64,000 bases of DNA, taken from positions 1,178,001 through 1,242,000 of the forward strand of contig NZ_CP048020.1 of assembly GCF_010365865.1 (NCBI RefSeq). Reading direction: 5' to 3'. Each line of letters opens with the position of its first letter. Within the stretch, counting starts at the first letter, position 1. Both the position numbers and the translations under genes were made by a program. Below, piece after piece: positions 1-9,300 of the stretch. The notes beneath the pieces are model-generated. The model was not told the DNA's origin. It ran no database searches and was given only the letters and a program-made list of their open reading frames with translations. The DNA is from Treponema vincentii (GTDB lineage Bacteria > Spirochaetota > Spirochaetia > Treponematales > Treponemataceae).

Positions 1-857
1 TACCAATCAAAACACCATTCCCGTACATTCCCGCTCATATCGTGTAAGCCTAGTGCATTTGACCGTTTTTCTCCTACAGGATGGGTCTTACTGTCTGGAT
101 TATTCCAATACCACGCAACCGCTTTTGTCTCATCCGCATTATTCCAGTCAGCTTTTGCTCCGCTTGCACTGTTTAGTTTGGTCAGCCATACTTCTCCGTA
201 TTGTTCAGCATTCGTACTTTTGTTTTGCCACCGGGCTGCATATTCCCATTCCGCTTCCGTCGGCAGCCGATACCCTTTTTTACTCATATCGGCATACGCC
301 GCATCACACTTACTACCTTTCGTTGCGTCTTTTAATACCGTAGTATCGGTTTTACTTTTGCGGTATACGCACTGCTCATCAGAGCTATTCTTCATTTGGG
401 TATACGCATTGCACCATACAATACAGTCTCGCCAGCTTACACTCGTTACCGGCTCTTCTTCGCTCCCGTTTCCGTCTTTACCTTTTACTCCTGCATTGGC
501 AAACGTATACCCGTTTTCAGCTTTTACCGCCCAGTCGTATACTTCTTTCCACAGCTTATACGTCACTTCCGTTTTGCCAAGCTTATAAGGGCTCAATGTT
601 ACCTCCCGCCCTGCGCGAAATACCCCTTTCCAATACTCATCCGCTCCCGGCAAAGACGCCGTATCCGGATCCATACCGGTAATCCCCGCTGCAGACGGGG
701 TTATCGTTACAAAATTGCCGGAAGATGGTGTAATTTCTCCATTTCCCGAACCGCTACTCCCTACAGTACCCGGGCAGCCGGTACACACTAACAGTGCAGC
801 GAGCAGCAGCACTATCGAAAAACCTAAGACTTCTGTCTTTCTATTCTTTCCTTTCAT
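1..857 (-). CDS. SUMF1/formylglycine-generating-enzyme-fold lipoprotein (C-terminus off window)
   Basis: Open reading frame on the minus strand from ATG at 857 to the left edge (285 codons seen, no stop). An SD sequence (AAGGAG) precedes the ATG by about 8 bases. Residues 1-28 form a lipoprotein signal with lipobox VCTGC. A low-complexity Gly/Ser/Thr linker follows, then a SUMF1 (FGE-sulfatase) domain. The hallmark GYRLPTEAEWEYAAR is clear at about residues 193-207, and NALGLHDMSGNVREWCFDW ends the visible part. Treponemes carry many such exported proteins; most lack sulfatase-activating function and are thought to act as surface binding or fold-scaffold proteins. Whether catalytic cysteines are present cannot be judged, because the C-terminus is missing. 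It stands alone, downstream of a 1-kb repeat-rich region that may affect its expression. Confidence 0.88.
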   Translation of the reverse strand, partial: MKGKNRKTEVLGFSIVLLLAALLVCTGCPGTVGSSGSGNGEITPSSGNFVTITPSAAGITGMDPDTASLPGADEYWKGVFRAGREVTLSPYKLGKTEVTYKLWKEVYDWAVKAENGYTFANAGVKGKDGNGSEEEPVTSVSWRDCIVWCNAYTQMKNSSDEQCVYRKSKTDTTVLKDATKGSKCDAAYADMSKKGYRLPTEAEWEYAARWQNKSTNAEQYGEVWLTKLNSASGAKADWNNADETKAVAWYWNNPDSKTHPVGEKRSNALGLHDMSGNVREWCFDW

Positions 858-1167
858 AACATTTCTCCTTCAAATAGATGGTTTTAGTTAATAATTGATA
901 ATTACGGCTCCGTTTACCCGCTATCAAACCACACTGCCGGACGGCTCCTACGATAAAAAGCTGTGTTGATGATATGTTTACAAAAGCGGCTTCTTTGCAT
1001 ACCTAACGCACAAAATATGCCCAAGGCAGCAAAGTACCGTTTTTGTGTAAAAGTAAAAACACTAGCACTGCTTGTGCCGTCCGCAAAAATTGATGAGAAA
1101 AAATAATAATGTCGTTGTCTGACTGAAAAGGCTGCCCGTTTTTCAGGGCGCAGACAGACTTTACGCC

Positions 1168-1220
1168 TGAGTTGCTGAGTTGCTGAGTTGCTGAGTTGCT
1201 GAGTTGCTGAGTTGCTGAGT
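1168..1220. repeat. octamer tandem repeat (TGAGTTGC)x6.6
   Basis: Six perfect copies of TGAGTTGC run from 1168 to 1215, followed by a partial copy (TGAGT) to 1220. The array is about 310 bases upstream of the SUMF1 lipoprotein start (minus strand) and lies in no convincing ORF. Because the unit is not a multiple of three and the copies are identical, the tract should be prone to slipped-strand length change. Confidence 0.95.
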
Positions 1221-1432
1221 GATTATGCCGACAAAACTATGTGTGTCAAGTATCTTTTTAAAATATGCGGGTATCTGCGCTTTTAGGGGAGATAATCGAT
1301 ACTGTAGTAATCCGGTTCTGAAACTCAGCATAGAAATAGTATAGGGGCAAAAAGGGAAAAGTGCAAGTTCTTTTGAAAATATGCATACCGTCTACGACGT
1401 TGCTCGTTCAGCGAAGTACATTGCTGCAAACA

Positions 1433-1501
1433 AATTAATTGGTGATGTGCAATTTGTAATTAAGAATTCATAATTCATGAATTACACATTACCAATTAGT
1501 T
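1433..1501. repeat. imperfect inverted repeat, AT-rich intergenic element
   Basis: Arms of 22 bases at 1433-1454 and 1480-1501 match at about 18 of 22 positions when one is reverse-complemented. The middle contains ATTCATAATTCAT-type sequence. Related words (AATTGGTGATG.G.AATT and ATTCATA repeats) recur at 28131-28168 and 28942-28965, so this belongs to a dispersed intergenic repeat family in this genome. Confidence 0.75.
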
Positions 1502-1609
1502 AAGCGCTTCCACCTCTTCTTGAGTGAGGCCGGTCTTCTTTTCTATAAATGAAATTTCGCAATTTGCTTGTTTCATCAGCCATAGCAGTTCTGATACGTT
1601 GAGGATTTT
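1496..1609 (-). pseudogene. C-terminal remnant of an unidentified gene
   Basis: A short minus-strand frame ends at a stop at 1496-1498 and is closed upstream by a stop at 1610-1612. It has no start codon with a ribosome binding site. The last residues read KKTGLTQEEVEALN, the kind of ending seen in Rpn/PD-(D/E)XK-type nuclease or transposase families (TGL..EEI..L). I read it as decayed gene debris. The family assignment is weak. Confidence 0.3.
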
Positions 1610-1653
1610 TCAGAACGGTATTAAGCCTTTCCGTTAGCCTTTTGAAATAGACT

Positions 1654-1890
1654 GTTAAAAAGCGTACGTCCCTGTACGCTTTTTAACGACGAGATTTGTG
1701 CATAGCCCAAATCTCGCTACTGTATAAAACCACCGACGTCCATGTCGGTTCTGAAACACCATTTGGCGTATCTTTGATACGTTGAGGATTTTCAGCAGTG
1801 GCACGGATGCCACTGGTTTATATCAGAAGTGATGTTTCGGCTGCTGCCGAAACTCACAGTCAAAACTATACACGGATGTATAGTTTTGAC
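1654..1890. repeat. array of seven hairpins with conserved loops
   Basis: Perfect stems and their loops, in order: 1654-1667/1674-1687 (14 bp, loop GTCCCT); 1690-1698/1708-1716 (9 bp); 1732-1737/1744-1749 (6 bp, loop GTCCAT); 1767-1772/1776-1781 (6 bp); 1796-1802/1809-1815 (7 bp, loop ACGGAT); 1834-1841/1846-1853 (8 bp, loop TGCT); 1859-1871/1878-1890 (13 bp, loop ACGGAT). The stems are unrelated to each other. Four loops are ANGGAY on one strand or the other. The first three hairpins have the same order and spacing as those at 25602-25692. Confidence 0.85.
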
Positions 1891-1922
1891 GTAGATGCGC
1901 CGTATATTTTCAAAAGTGCCCC

Positions 1923-2999
1923 TTACCTCGGATAAGTATAGCTCTTTCCGTCGATACCCCGTGCCGAAAAGCGGCCGTCTTTTAATGGAGAAACAATATC
2001 CTCATAGAGCAGTAGGGCGGAAAGCGGGAATTTTCCGCCGCCGTTCGGTAAATCGACTGCAAATTGCGGTAACGATAAACCGGAAAGGCGTTTACGTAAT
2101 GCTTTCCATATAAGCGCAGCTTTTTCAAGCGGTACGCGAAAATGCGCCGTTCCCCGTGCCAAATCCGTTTGAAACAGATACCCGGGTTTTATCCCCATAC
2201 ATACCAGCGCGTGGAAAAGCTCCGCAAGAACGGCAGGCTCATCATTAACGCCGCGCAGCAATACGGTTTGGGTTTGCACGGGAATCCCCGAATCGATACA
2301 GCGGGTTAAGGCTTGCCGCTGCGCCGTGCCGAGTTCCGCCGGATGGTTTATATGTGCAATCACCCAGAGCGGGCGGACGGAACGGAGAAGCGCCATAAGG
2401 TCTTCGGTAAAAAGCTCCGGTGCAAAAACCGGCGCACGGGTGCAGAGGCGGAGCAGCAAATCGGGACGGACGGAACGGAGGCATTCCAACAGATGCTTTA
2501 TTTGCTCAAAACAGCCGCTCATCGGGTCTCCCCCCGAAACCAGAATTTCCTGTACTTCGGGATGTGTTTTAAGATATGCTGTTACCGCTCCGATTTGCTC
2601 ATCGGAAATAAAGCCGCTTGAGCGGGCGGTAAATTCACGCCGGAAACAGTACCGGCAATACGAGATGCAGCGGCCGGTACTCAATAGCAGCACGCGGTTC
2701 GGATATTGGTGTACCAGATACGGGGTAACGCAATAGCGCGCTTCGCCGAGCGGGTCGCCCCGCTCTTCCTCCGACACGACCAGTTCGTCGTCGGAGGAAA
2801 GCACCTGCCGGCGCAGCGCAGCGTCGTCGGCAGGTGCTGCGGAGGTAATCAAGGCCTTAAACGCCGGCGAAACATATTCCGGCAAGCGGATAACCGTATC
2901 GGAAGCACGCTCATTTCGCCAATCATCATTCCAACGATTATCATCCCGGCAATCATCATCCGGTGCGGCGTTCATACCTCCGTCACACTTACAGCGCAT
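1923..2999 (-). CDS. epmB: KamA-family radical SAM aminomutase, EpmB-like
   Basis: Radical SAM enzyme of the lysine 2,3-aminomutase family. The 4Fe-4S motif is C111-ISY-C115-RY-C118, followed by the family pattern ILVSGGDP and PLP-site sequences near the C-terminus (DLPNGGGK). At 358 residues it is shorter than catabolic lysine 2,3-aminomutases (about 410) and fits EpmB-type enzymes, which make (R)-beta-lysine for modification of elongation factor P. No EF-P or EpmA gene lies in this window, so the substrate is inferred. The start at 2999 overlaps the 3' end of the M20 peptidase gene by 11 bases, suggesting coupling; a second ATG at 2975 has GGAGGT directly against it. The N-terminal 30 residues are Asp/Asn/Arg rich and probably disordered. 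Confidence 0.8.
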   Translation of the reverse strand: MRCKCDGGMNAAPDDDCRDDNRWNDDWRNERASDTVIRLPEYVSPAFKALITSAAPADDAALRRQVLSSDDELVVSEEERGDPLGEARYCVTPYLVHQYPNRVLLLSTGRCISYCRYCFRREFTARSSGFISDEQIGAVTAYLKTHPEVQEILVSGGDPMSGCFEQIKHLLECLRSVRPDLLLRLCTRAPVFAPELFTEDLMALLRSVRPLWVIAHINHPAELGTAQRQALTRCIDSGIPVQTQTVLLRGVNDEPAVLAELFHALVCMGIKPGYLFQTDLARGTAHFRVPLEKAALIWKALRKRLSGLSLPQFAVDLPNGGGKFPLSALLLYEDIVSPLKDGRFSARGIDGKSYTYPR

Positions 3000-4224
3000 C
3001 GACTCCGTACATCAATGCCGCCAGTACCTGCGTATCGTCGATTAAGTTTTTCATAATGCAGTATTCATTCGGCTGATGCGCCATATCGTCGAGCGTGCTC
3101 CATACGACGGCGTTAAAGCCTGCCTGACGGAGCGGAGCGGCAACGGTTCCTCCGCCGATACCGATGGTTTGCGTTTTTTTGCCGTGTACTTTTTCGATAG
3201 CCTTTGACAGCATCGTAACAACATCTGCATCAACAGGCGTTGCAGGCGATTCCGCCGAATCATCAATAATAAGCTCAACCTGTACGCCGTACTTTGCTTC
3301 TATTGCACTCGCCTCGACTTTTATCTTCTCCATCACTTCCGCAACAGTGTAACAAGGAAGGATACGGCAATCCATATAAAACACATCGTCGCCCGGAATG
3401 GTATTGATGTTCGGAATATTCGCTTCTTTTTTTGTCGGCTGCAAGGTCGAATACGGCGGTTCGAATAAATTATCCTGCTTTGAAAACACCTTTTCCAAAG
3501 CATTCAACCGGAGCGCCAAATCCGCCGCCGCAATGTGTGCATTCTTTCCTAAATCGGGACGTGAGGCGTGCGTTTGCACTCCATGCACCACAACCTTTAA
3601 CCACAACAGGTTCTTTTCCGCAACTTCAATTGTCTCGCCCGAAGGATCTCCCCCATCAGGGACGACGATAATATCCTGCGGCTTAAACAGCTGATGATTA
3701 TTTAAAAGATAAATAACGCCGTATCTCGATCCCACTTCTTCATCGGCAACAAACAACAATTTTACGGTGTGAGCAGGCTGAATCTTTAATGCAAGAAATG
3801 CATAAGCGGCGAATACCGCTCCGGTCAGTCCTTGCTGGTTATCCTCGACGCCGCGCCCGATAATTTTATCACCGTCCTGCTTCAATACCCACGGATCGCT
3901 TTCCCATTTTGCCAGCTCTCCGGGCGGCACCACATCGGTATGCGCCATAATCCAAACCCGTTTTGAATCATCTTTGCCCGGAATGGTAACGACAAGGTTC
4001 GGTCTGATACCGGAGGAGACCCGCGTATCGGGTGCATCGAACCGTTCAAATTGAGTAAAGCCGAGCTTTTTTAAATATGCTTCCAGCGCTTCGCATTTTT
4101 TCAATTCCCCGTCGCCGTCCGACTCCGGAGCCATGGCTGGAATGGAGCACAAAAGCCGTTCAAGCTCAATCATCTTATCTTTTTGTTGAGCGATAAAATC
4201 TTTAACCGATAAAAAATTTGACAT
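2989..4224 (-). CDS. M20-family metallopeptidase/deacylase (ArgE/DapE/dipeptidase type)
   Basis: A 411-residue protein of the M20 co-catalytic zinc hydrolases. Visible metal-site segments are AHTDVVPPG (His and Asp ligands), GRGVEDNQQG (bridging Asp), DEEVGS (catalytic and ligand Glu) and a C-terminal HQPNEYC (His ligand). The dimerisation lid starts near VHGVQTHASRP. Its role would be removal of an acyl group or amino acid from a small peptide in the cytoplasm; there is no signal peptide. It sits between parE and the KamA-like gene on the same strand. The exact substrate (di/tripeptide, N-acyl amino acid or succinyl-diaminopimelate) cannot be assigned from sequence alone. Confidence 0.85.
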   Translation of the reverse strand: MSNFLSVKDFIAQQKDKMIELERLLCSIPAMAPESDGDGELKKCEALEAYLKKLGFTQFERFDAPDTRVSSGIRPNLVVTIPGKDDSKRVWIMAHTDVVPPGELAKWESDPWVLKQDGDKIIGRGVEDNQQGLTGAVFAAYAFLALKIQPAHTVKLLFVADEEVGSRYGVIYLLNNHQLFKPQDIIVVPDGGDPSGETIEVAEKNLLWLKVVVHGVQTHASRPDLGKNAHIAAADLALRLNALEKVFSKQDNLFEPPYSTLQPTKKEANIPNINTIPGDDVFYMDCRILPCYTVAEVMEKIKVEASAIEAKYGVQVELIIDDSAESPATPVDADVVTMLSKAIEKVHGKKTQTIGIGGGTVAAPLRQAGFNAVVWSTLDDMAHQPNEYCIMKNLIDDTQVLAALMYGVDAL

Positions 4225-4340
4225 ACAACCTCCACATACGTAATGAAATTAAACTCTCTTCAAAAGAGCAAAACACTCTCAAAAGAGGCTTCTACTATAC
4301 CATATTGATAGCTATTCTGCAAACAAGAAGATTGATCATT

Positions 4341-6155
4341 CTACGCGTCGACTTCCGCAAGAAGATTTTTCATAATAAAGGCTTTGCGTTCGGGGGTATT
4401 CTTTCCCATATAAAACTCAAGCACGCCCGGAATTTTTTTCACGGTCTGAATACTGACCGGTAAAAGGCGGATATCCTTTCCGATAAACTGACCGAATTCG
4501 CTCGGGCTTATTTCTCCCAATCCCTTAAAACGGGTAACCTCCGCCGCTGTACCGAGCCGCTTCATTTCGACATCCCGCTCTTTTTCCGAATAGCAATAGC
4601 AGGTCTCTTTTTTGGTGCGCACCCTGAACAGCGGCGTTTCCAAAATAAAAATCCGCCCACTCAGCACCAGCTCTTCAAAGTAGGTGAGAAAAAAGGTGAG
4701 CAAAAGATTTCTGATATGAAAGCCGTCGTTATCGGCATCGGTTGCGATGATGATCTTATTATAGCGGAGGCTTTCAAGGCTGTTTTCGATACCGAGCGCC
4801 ATCATCATATTGTAGAGCTCCGCATTTTTGTAGATGGCGGCGCGTTTTTTGCCGTGCATATTTTCGGGCTTACCGCGCAGCGAAAAAAGCGCTTGCGTAA
4901 GAACGTCGCGGCTCGAAACCATTGAACCCGAAGCCGAATCTCCTTCGGTAATAAAAATCATCGACTCATTGCCGTACTGCTTATCCCCAAGGTGAAACTT
5001 GCAGTCTTTAAGTTTCGGGATTTTCATTGCAATTTTTTTTGCAGCGGCCTTCGCTTCTTTTTTAACGCTGTTCAGCTCTGTCCGCAGCCGTTCGTTTGCG
5101 AGGATTTTTTCTTCCAGCTTCCGCGCGGCTTCGGCATTTTTTTGCAGCCATTCAACCACAGCGGCTTTGGTACCGTTGACAATCCACGGCCGCACCTCGG
5201 TATTGCCGAGCTTATTTTTTGTTTGGCTTTCGAACACGGGCGCTTGCACCTTAACCGCCACCGCCGCGCAGGTGCCTTCGCGGACATCCTCGCTCTTGTA
5301 GTTTTTGCGGTAGTATTCGTTAATACCTTTCAGCAAGCCTTCTTTAAAGGCGGAAAGATGCGTGCCGCCATCCGAGGTGTACTGTCCGTTGGCAAACGAA
5401 AAATAGGTTTCGCCGTAGTTGTTGGTATGAGTAAAGGCAAATTCGAGTTTTGCTTCCTTAAAGTGAGCAATCGTGTAGAGCGTTTCTTCGCCGATTTCCG
5501 CATTGAGCAGATCGAGTAAGCCGTTTTCCGATATGTATGAAGCGCCGTTAAAGGTGAGCGTAAGACCGGCATTCAGATAGGCGTAGTTCCACATCCGTTT
5601 TTCGATAAAGTCGAGATTGAATGTATAGTCGCCGAATATTTCCCTGTCGGGAATAAACTCGACGAGCGTGCCGTTCTTAATCCCTTTTTTGGCATCTCCT
5701 TGTTTTTCGTGCTTTAGCACACCCCGCTCAAACACCGCTTCGGCGTATTTCCCGTCACGGACAGAAACCACTCGGAAATATTCGGAGAGTGCGTTCACCG
5801 CCTTGGTGCCGACGCCGTTCAAGCCCACCGAAAACTGAAAGACTTCATCATTGTACTTCGCACCGGTGTTGATGACCGACACGCATTCCACGACCTTCCC
5901 AAGCGGAATACCGCGTCCGTAATCCCGCACAGTAACTTTATTGTCCTTCAACAGCGCGTCGATGCGGTCTCCGTTTCCCATGATGAACTCATCGATGGAG
6001 TTATCGAGCACTTCTTTTAACAGGATGTAAATACCGTCGTCGGGATTCGAGCCGTTTCCGAGCCGACCGATATACATACCGGTGCGGAGCCTGATATGCT
6101 CCAATGAGCTCAGCGTCTTTATTTTCGATTCATCATACGTATTCTTTGCAGCCAT
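4341..6155 (-). CDS. parE: type IIA DNA topoisomerase subunit B (ParE-like)
   Basis: A 604-residue GHKL-ATPase/TOPRIM protein. The ATPase domain shows LKEVLDNSIDEF (Asn/Asp of the Bergerat fold), DYGRGIP and GLNGVGTKAVNALSE. The TOPRIM domain has ITEGDSASG and, at about residues 468-473, DADNDG, where ParE of E. coli has DADSDG and GyrB usually DADVDG. The length and absence of the long GyrB insertion favour ParE (topoisomerase IV, decatenation). No parC follows in this window: the next minus-strand gene is the M20 peptidase, 117 bases on. The ATG at 6155 gives the expected N-terminus (DESKIKTLSSLEHIRLRTGMYIG). Confidence 0.88.
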   Translation of the reverse strand: MAAKNTYDESKIKTLSSLEHIRLRTGMYIGRLGNGSNPDDGIYILLKEVLDNSIDEFIMGNGDRIDALLKDNKVTVRDYGRGIPLGKVVECVSVINTGAKYNDEVFQFSVGLNGVGTKAVNALSEYFRVVSVRDGKYAEAVFERGVLKHEKQGDAKKGIKNGTLVEFIPDREIFGDYTFNLDFIEKRMWNYAYLNAGLTLTFNGASYISENGLLDLLNAEIGEETLYTIAHFKEAKLEFAFTHTNNYGETYFSFANGQYTSDGGTHLSAFKEGLLKGINEYYRKNYKSEDVREGTCAAVAVKVQAPVFESQTKNKLGNTEVRPWIVNGTKAAVVEWLQKNAEAARKLEEKILANERLRTELNSVKKEAKAAAKKIAMKIPKLKDCKFHLGDKQYGNESMIFITEGDSASGSMVSSRDVLTQALFSLRGKPENMHGKKRAAIYKNAELYNMMMALGIENSLESLRYNKIIIATDADNDGFHIRNLLLTFFLTYFEELVLSGRIFILETPLFRVRTKKETCYCYSEKERDVEMKRLGTAAEVTRFKGLGEISPSEFGQFIGKDIRLLPVSIQTVKKIPGVLEFYMGKNTPERKAFIMKNLLAEVDA

Positions 6156-6219
6156 GTTGTTTTAAATTCCTTCCATAAAAAGTCAAGAAGAAAGTTTCAA
6201 TTTTCGATTGACTTTTTAC

Positions 6220-6319
6220 GCATGTTCGCAACGAAGTGAGAACATGCAGATGATATACAAGTTTGCGATTAAGCAAACTTGAGTAAATAAAAGTCGTGCC
6301 ATTTGTACGGCTTTTATTT
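6220..6319. repeat. three consecutive hairpins between the M16 peptidase and parE genes
   Basis: Stems at 6220-6227/6240-6247, 6258-6266/6273-6281 and 6285-6297/6307-6319 (8, 9 and 13 bp; the last has one G-T pair). The first loop, read on the minus strand, contains ACTTCGTTG, which also occurs in the loop of the 22192 hairpin although the stems differ. The middle stem (AAGTTTGC/GCAAACTT) recurs at 25695-25711. No strong U-tract follows, so these are not ordinary terminators. Confidence 0.75.
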
Positions 6320-6340
6320 AACACTCCAAAAAAAGTTTTT

Positions 6341-9300
6341 TTAAATTGAAGACAGAACGGTGAGCGGCGGAAGTCCTAAGTTGTCTGCCGTTTGCCGGAG
6401 CGCAGCGTCGGAGCAGATTACCGCAGCGGTACCGCCGGATATACCTTCCGCCGTCATTGCCGAAAGCGCGGCGCTTCCCGATACGCTTGCGGCGAGCTGC
6501 TCGGCAAGCCGGTTCATGCGTTCCCGTGTACAAGAGATAATACCTTCGATTGTTTGCATGCGCGCCTGATGGGTTATCCCGTTTAAGAGACGCGAGAACG
6601 TCGCCGCGCTTCTCTGCGCCGGGGTTCTCGGCTGGAGCGCTGTGCTGTACGTGCCGGTAATCAAGGCCTCCAGTTCGGAGTCGGTAAGCGGAGCCGCGAT
6701 GCTCTTTTCGATACAATCCCGTATACTGCGCAAGGATTTAAGCGGCGCAGGGTCGCGGTAAGTAGTCATCGTAAACAGCGCCGTTGCGGAATCGGGATAT
6801 GCCGAAACGCCGTACGCGCCACCTTTTACGCGGATTGCCTCCCACAATGCCCCCGTTTCAAGCCACTGGGCATAGACGATAGCAGCGCCGTATTCCGTTT
6901 CATCGAACGTAACCGGCAGAAGCTGTGCCGCAAAGCCTACCTGCACGGCGCTGGGAAAGGCCGAAAGCACCGCCGGTTTTTCAAAGGCTTCGGTTCTAAA
7001 GCCGCCGGTATTGCGGTGCGGAAAATCAAATCGCAGTAAATGGGAAGTGAGCGCCTTTTTGATAACGCTTATATCGGCGCTCGTTCCGCACACCTTCACG
7101 ATAAGGCCGGAGCGCATCAGCTTCCGGTGTATTTCTTCAAGTTTACGGGTAAGTTCACCGATTGCCGCCGGTTTTTGCTCCAGCGCCGCATACTGCCCGC
7201 GCAGAAAACGCAGTTGCGGAATCCCCATCCAGAGATTTTCCGCCCGTTTTGAACCGGAATAGGCAGAAGCTGCGTACAGCGCAGTCAACGTATGCCCCGA
7301 ATACGACGGCAGCGGGTCAAGATCGTTTTTCAGCTGGATAAAAACATCCTTCAACCGCTTTTCGTCGGCAAAAGAAATATCGTTAAGATACGAAAAAATT
7401 CGGTTTACCGCGGGTTCGATATATTCGGGCAGCATTTTGGAGCGGATAAAAATCCAGTCCCGATCCGCCACATCTTCCGTGCGGAGCGCATTATCGAAAA
7501 ACACCGCGGCTTCGGATGTCCGGTGTCTGCCTGCGGAAAAGGTAACCGCGGAAAAGCCTCCCGTCAGGTAAGCGAATTCCGCCGCAACGGCATCCCAGCT
7601 CTGCGTTTTTGTTCCCATCGAGGAAAGCGCCGACGTATAGAGCGTCAGGTATGTATAGTCCTCCGCCGAAAGCGAATCGACGGGAACTGCGATGTCCATA
7701 TAGGTGATACCGTTTGTCGGCTGTTCATGGATGATAACGGGAACCTTGCCGAAATATTCGAGGCATTCGGGTATCGGCGGTTCAACCGGCGGCAGCTCCT
7801 CTTTTGAAATATGCGGAATAAGATGTTGCGCTTGAGCATCCGCCTCAGGATTCATGCTCCTATCGGGATGAGGATCCACATCGGTTGCCGCATCGGTATT
7901 AAGCCCCGTATCCGCATCCGCTTTTTGCCCGCTAACGGGTACGGCCGTCTGTTCGGCGGAACCCGAATGGTGTTCTATGCTGCCAAGGCTTTGCGCCGCT
8001 TGGTACGCTTCTTGAGCAAGTCTCGCATCGATGTTCTCGCAAAAGTGAATGTCCGGCCGTACGGAAACGGTTGTCCGATGGGGATTATCAAGCAGCAGCG
8101 TACGGATAAGGTCTTGAGCGTAATGCGGGCTTTCGGAAAGCCGCTGTTTCAGCCGCTGAAAAGCAGGTATGGAACGGAGCGAAGCCTCCGGCGCGAAACC
8201 GTGTATCCAGCCGCGGAGCGCCCGCCGCATCAAAACCAGCGAAAAAGGGCCGCCGGAACGGGTAATTTCTCTGTTATAAAAATCGAGGGAATTGAGCGCG
8301 GTTTCAATCAGCTGAGGTTCAAAACCGTCTCGCGCAATTTCTTCAAGGCCGGAAAGGATAAAGGCTTCAAACCGTCCTTCCGCACTTTTATCGATATCCG
8401 CAAGGCCGAGCGTAAAGCAGATGTTTTTCAGGTCTGCCTGTCCGCCGTTGTACGGATACACATCCTCGGCAAAGGGGCAGTCGAGCAGTTTTTTTTGCAA
8501 GGGCGCTCCGTCGTGTCCCAGCAACAACTCCTCCAAAAACATACAGTCCATCAGCCGGTCGATGTCGGCGCTTTCGGGCAGCAGCCAATTCATCGTTACC
8601 GTGAGCTTGTCGGGATTTTTTCCCTCTCCTGCGGGCGCCGTTGCCGAAAACACGCGGGGTGCGGGATAGGGTGTAATAGCCGGGATGAGCGGCGGCTTTT
8701 CCGCCGGTTCAAAAAACTGCAAGAAGCGTTCCTGTAAAAAGGCAAGCTGTTTTTCGGTTTCGATGTTACCGTACAAAAAGACCTTGCAGTTTACCGGATG
8801 ATAGTATTTTTTATGGAAGGCGCAAAAATCCTCATAGCTGAGCTTGACGATATCGGGCGGAAAGCCTCCTGAATCGTGCGCATACACCGTCCCCTGCAAG
8901 AGAGAATGCCGCAGCTCACGGTCTACACCGGAATCGAAATCCGCATACGCGCCCCGCATCTCATTTAACACCACGCCGGAAAAATACGGATTTCCTTTTT
9001 CATCTCGTTCAAGCCGATGACCTTCCTGTTCAAAGGTTTCCCGTTTGAGCAGCGGAAAAAACACCGCATCGCCGTACACCGACATCAAATTAAAATAATC
9101 TTTTTCGAGGATGCTCGACGCAGGGTACACGGTCTTATCGGGAAATGTCATCGCATTCAAAAACGTTTTAACGCTCTGCTTTGAAAGGATTAAAAAAGGA
9201 TCTTTCAGCGGATAATTTTTAGAACCGCAGAGTACCGAATGTTCCAGAATATGCGCAACGCCCGAACTATTTTCAGGCGGGGTCATAAAAGCAAATGCAA

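Larger units (their letters stand above)
858..1922. other. 1.06-kb intergenic region without an intact gene
   Basis: No intact gene was found on either strand. The region holds an octamer tandem repeat (1168-1220), an imperfect inverted repeat (1433-1501), the tail of a broken gene on the minus strand (1496-1609) and at least seven hairpins between 1654 and 1890. Both flanking genes are on the minus strand, so the region is the 3' flank of the KamA-like gene and the far 5' flank of the SUMF1 lipoprotein gene. On the minus strand, 1690-1826 stays open for about 45 codons after a stop but has no good start or ribosome binding site. Part of that reading (ASVPLLKIL) resembles the small ORF at 12838-12987. 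Confidence 0.7.

Noticed and set aside
1895-2113. Plus-strand ORF of 72 codons at the end of the KamA-like gene
   Set aside because: Overlaps the conserved C-terminus of the KamA-like protein in antisense, and no ribosome binding site is present.
7811-8737. Long plus-strand ORF of 308 codons
   Set aside because: It lies wholly antisense to the M16 protease gene, has an Arg/Gly/Phe-rich translation without domain signals and no ribosome binding site. It is a by-product of the codon use of the true gene.
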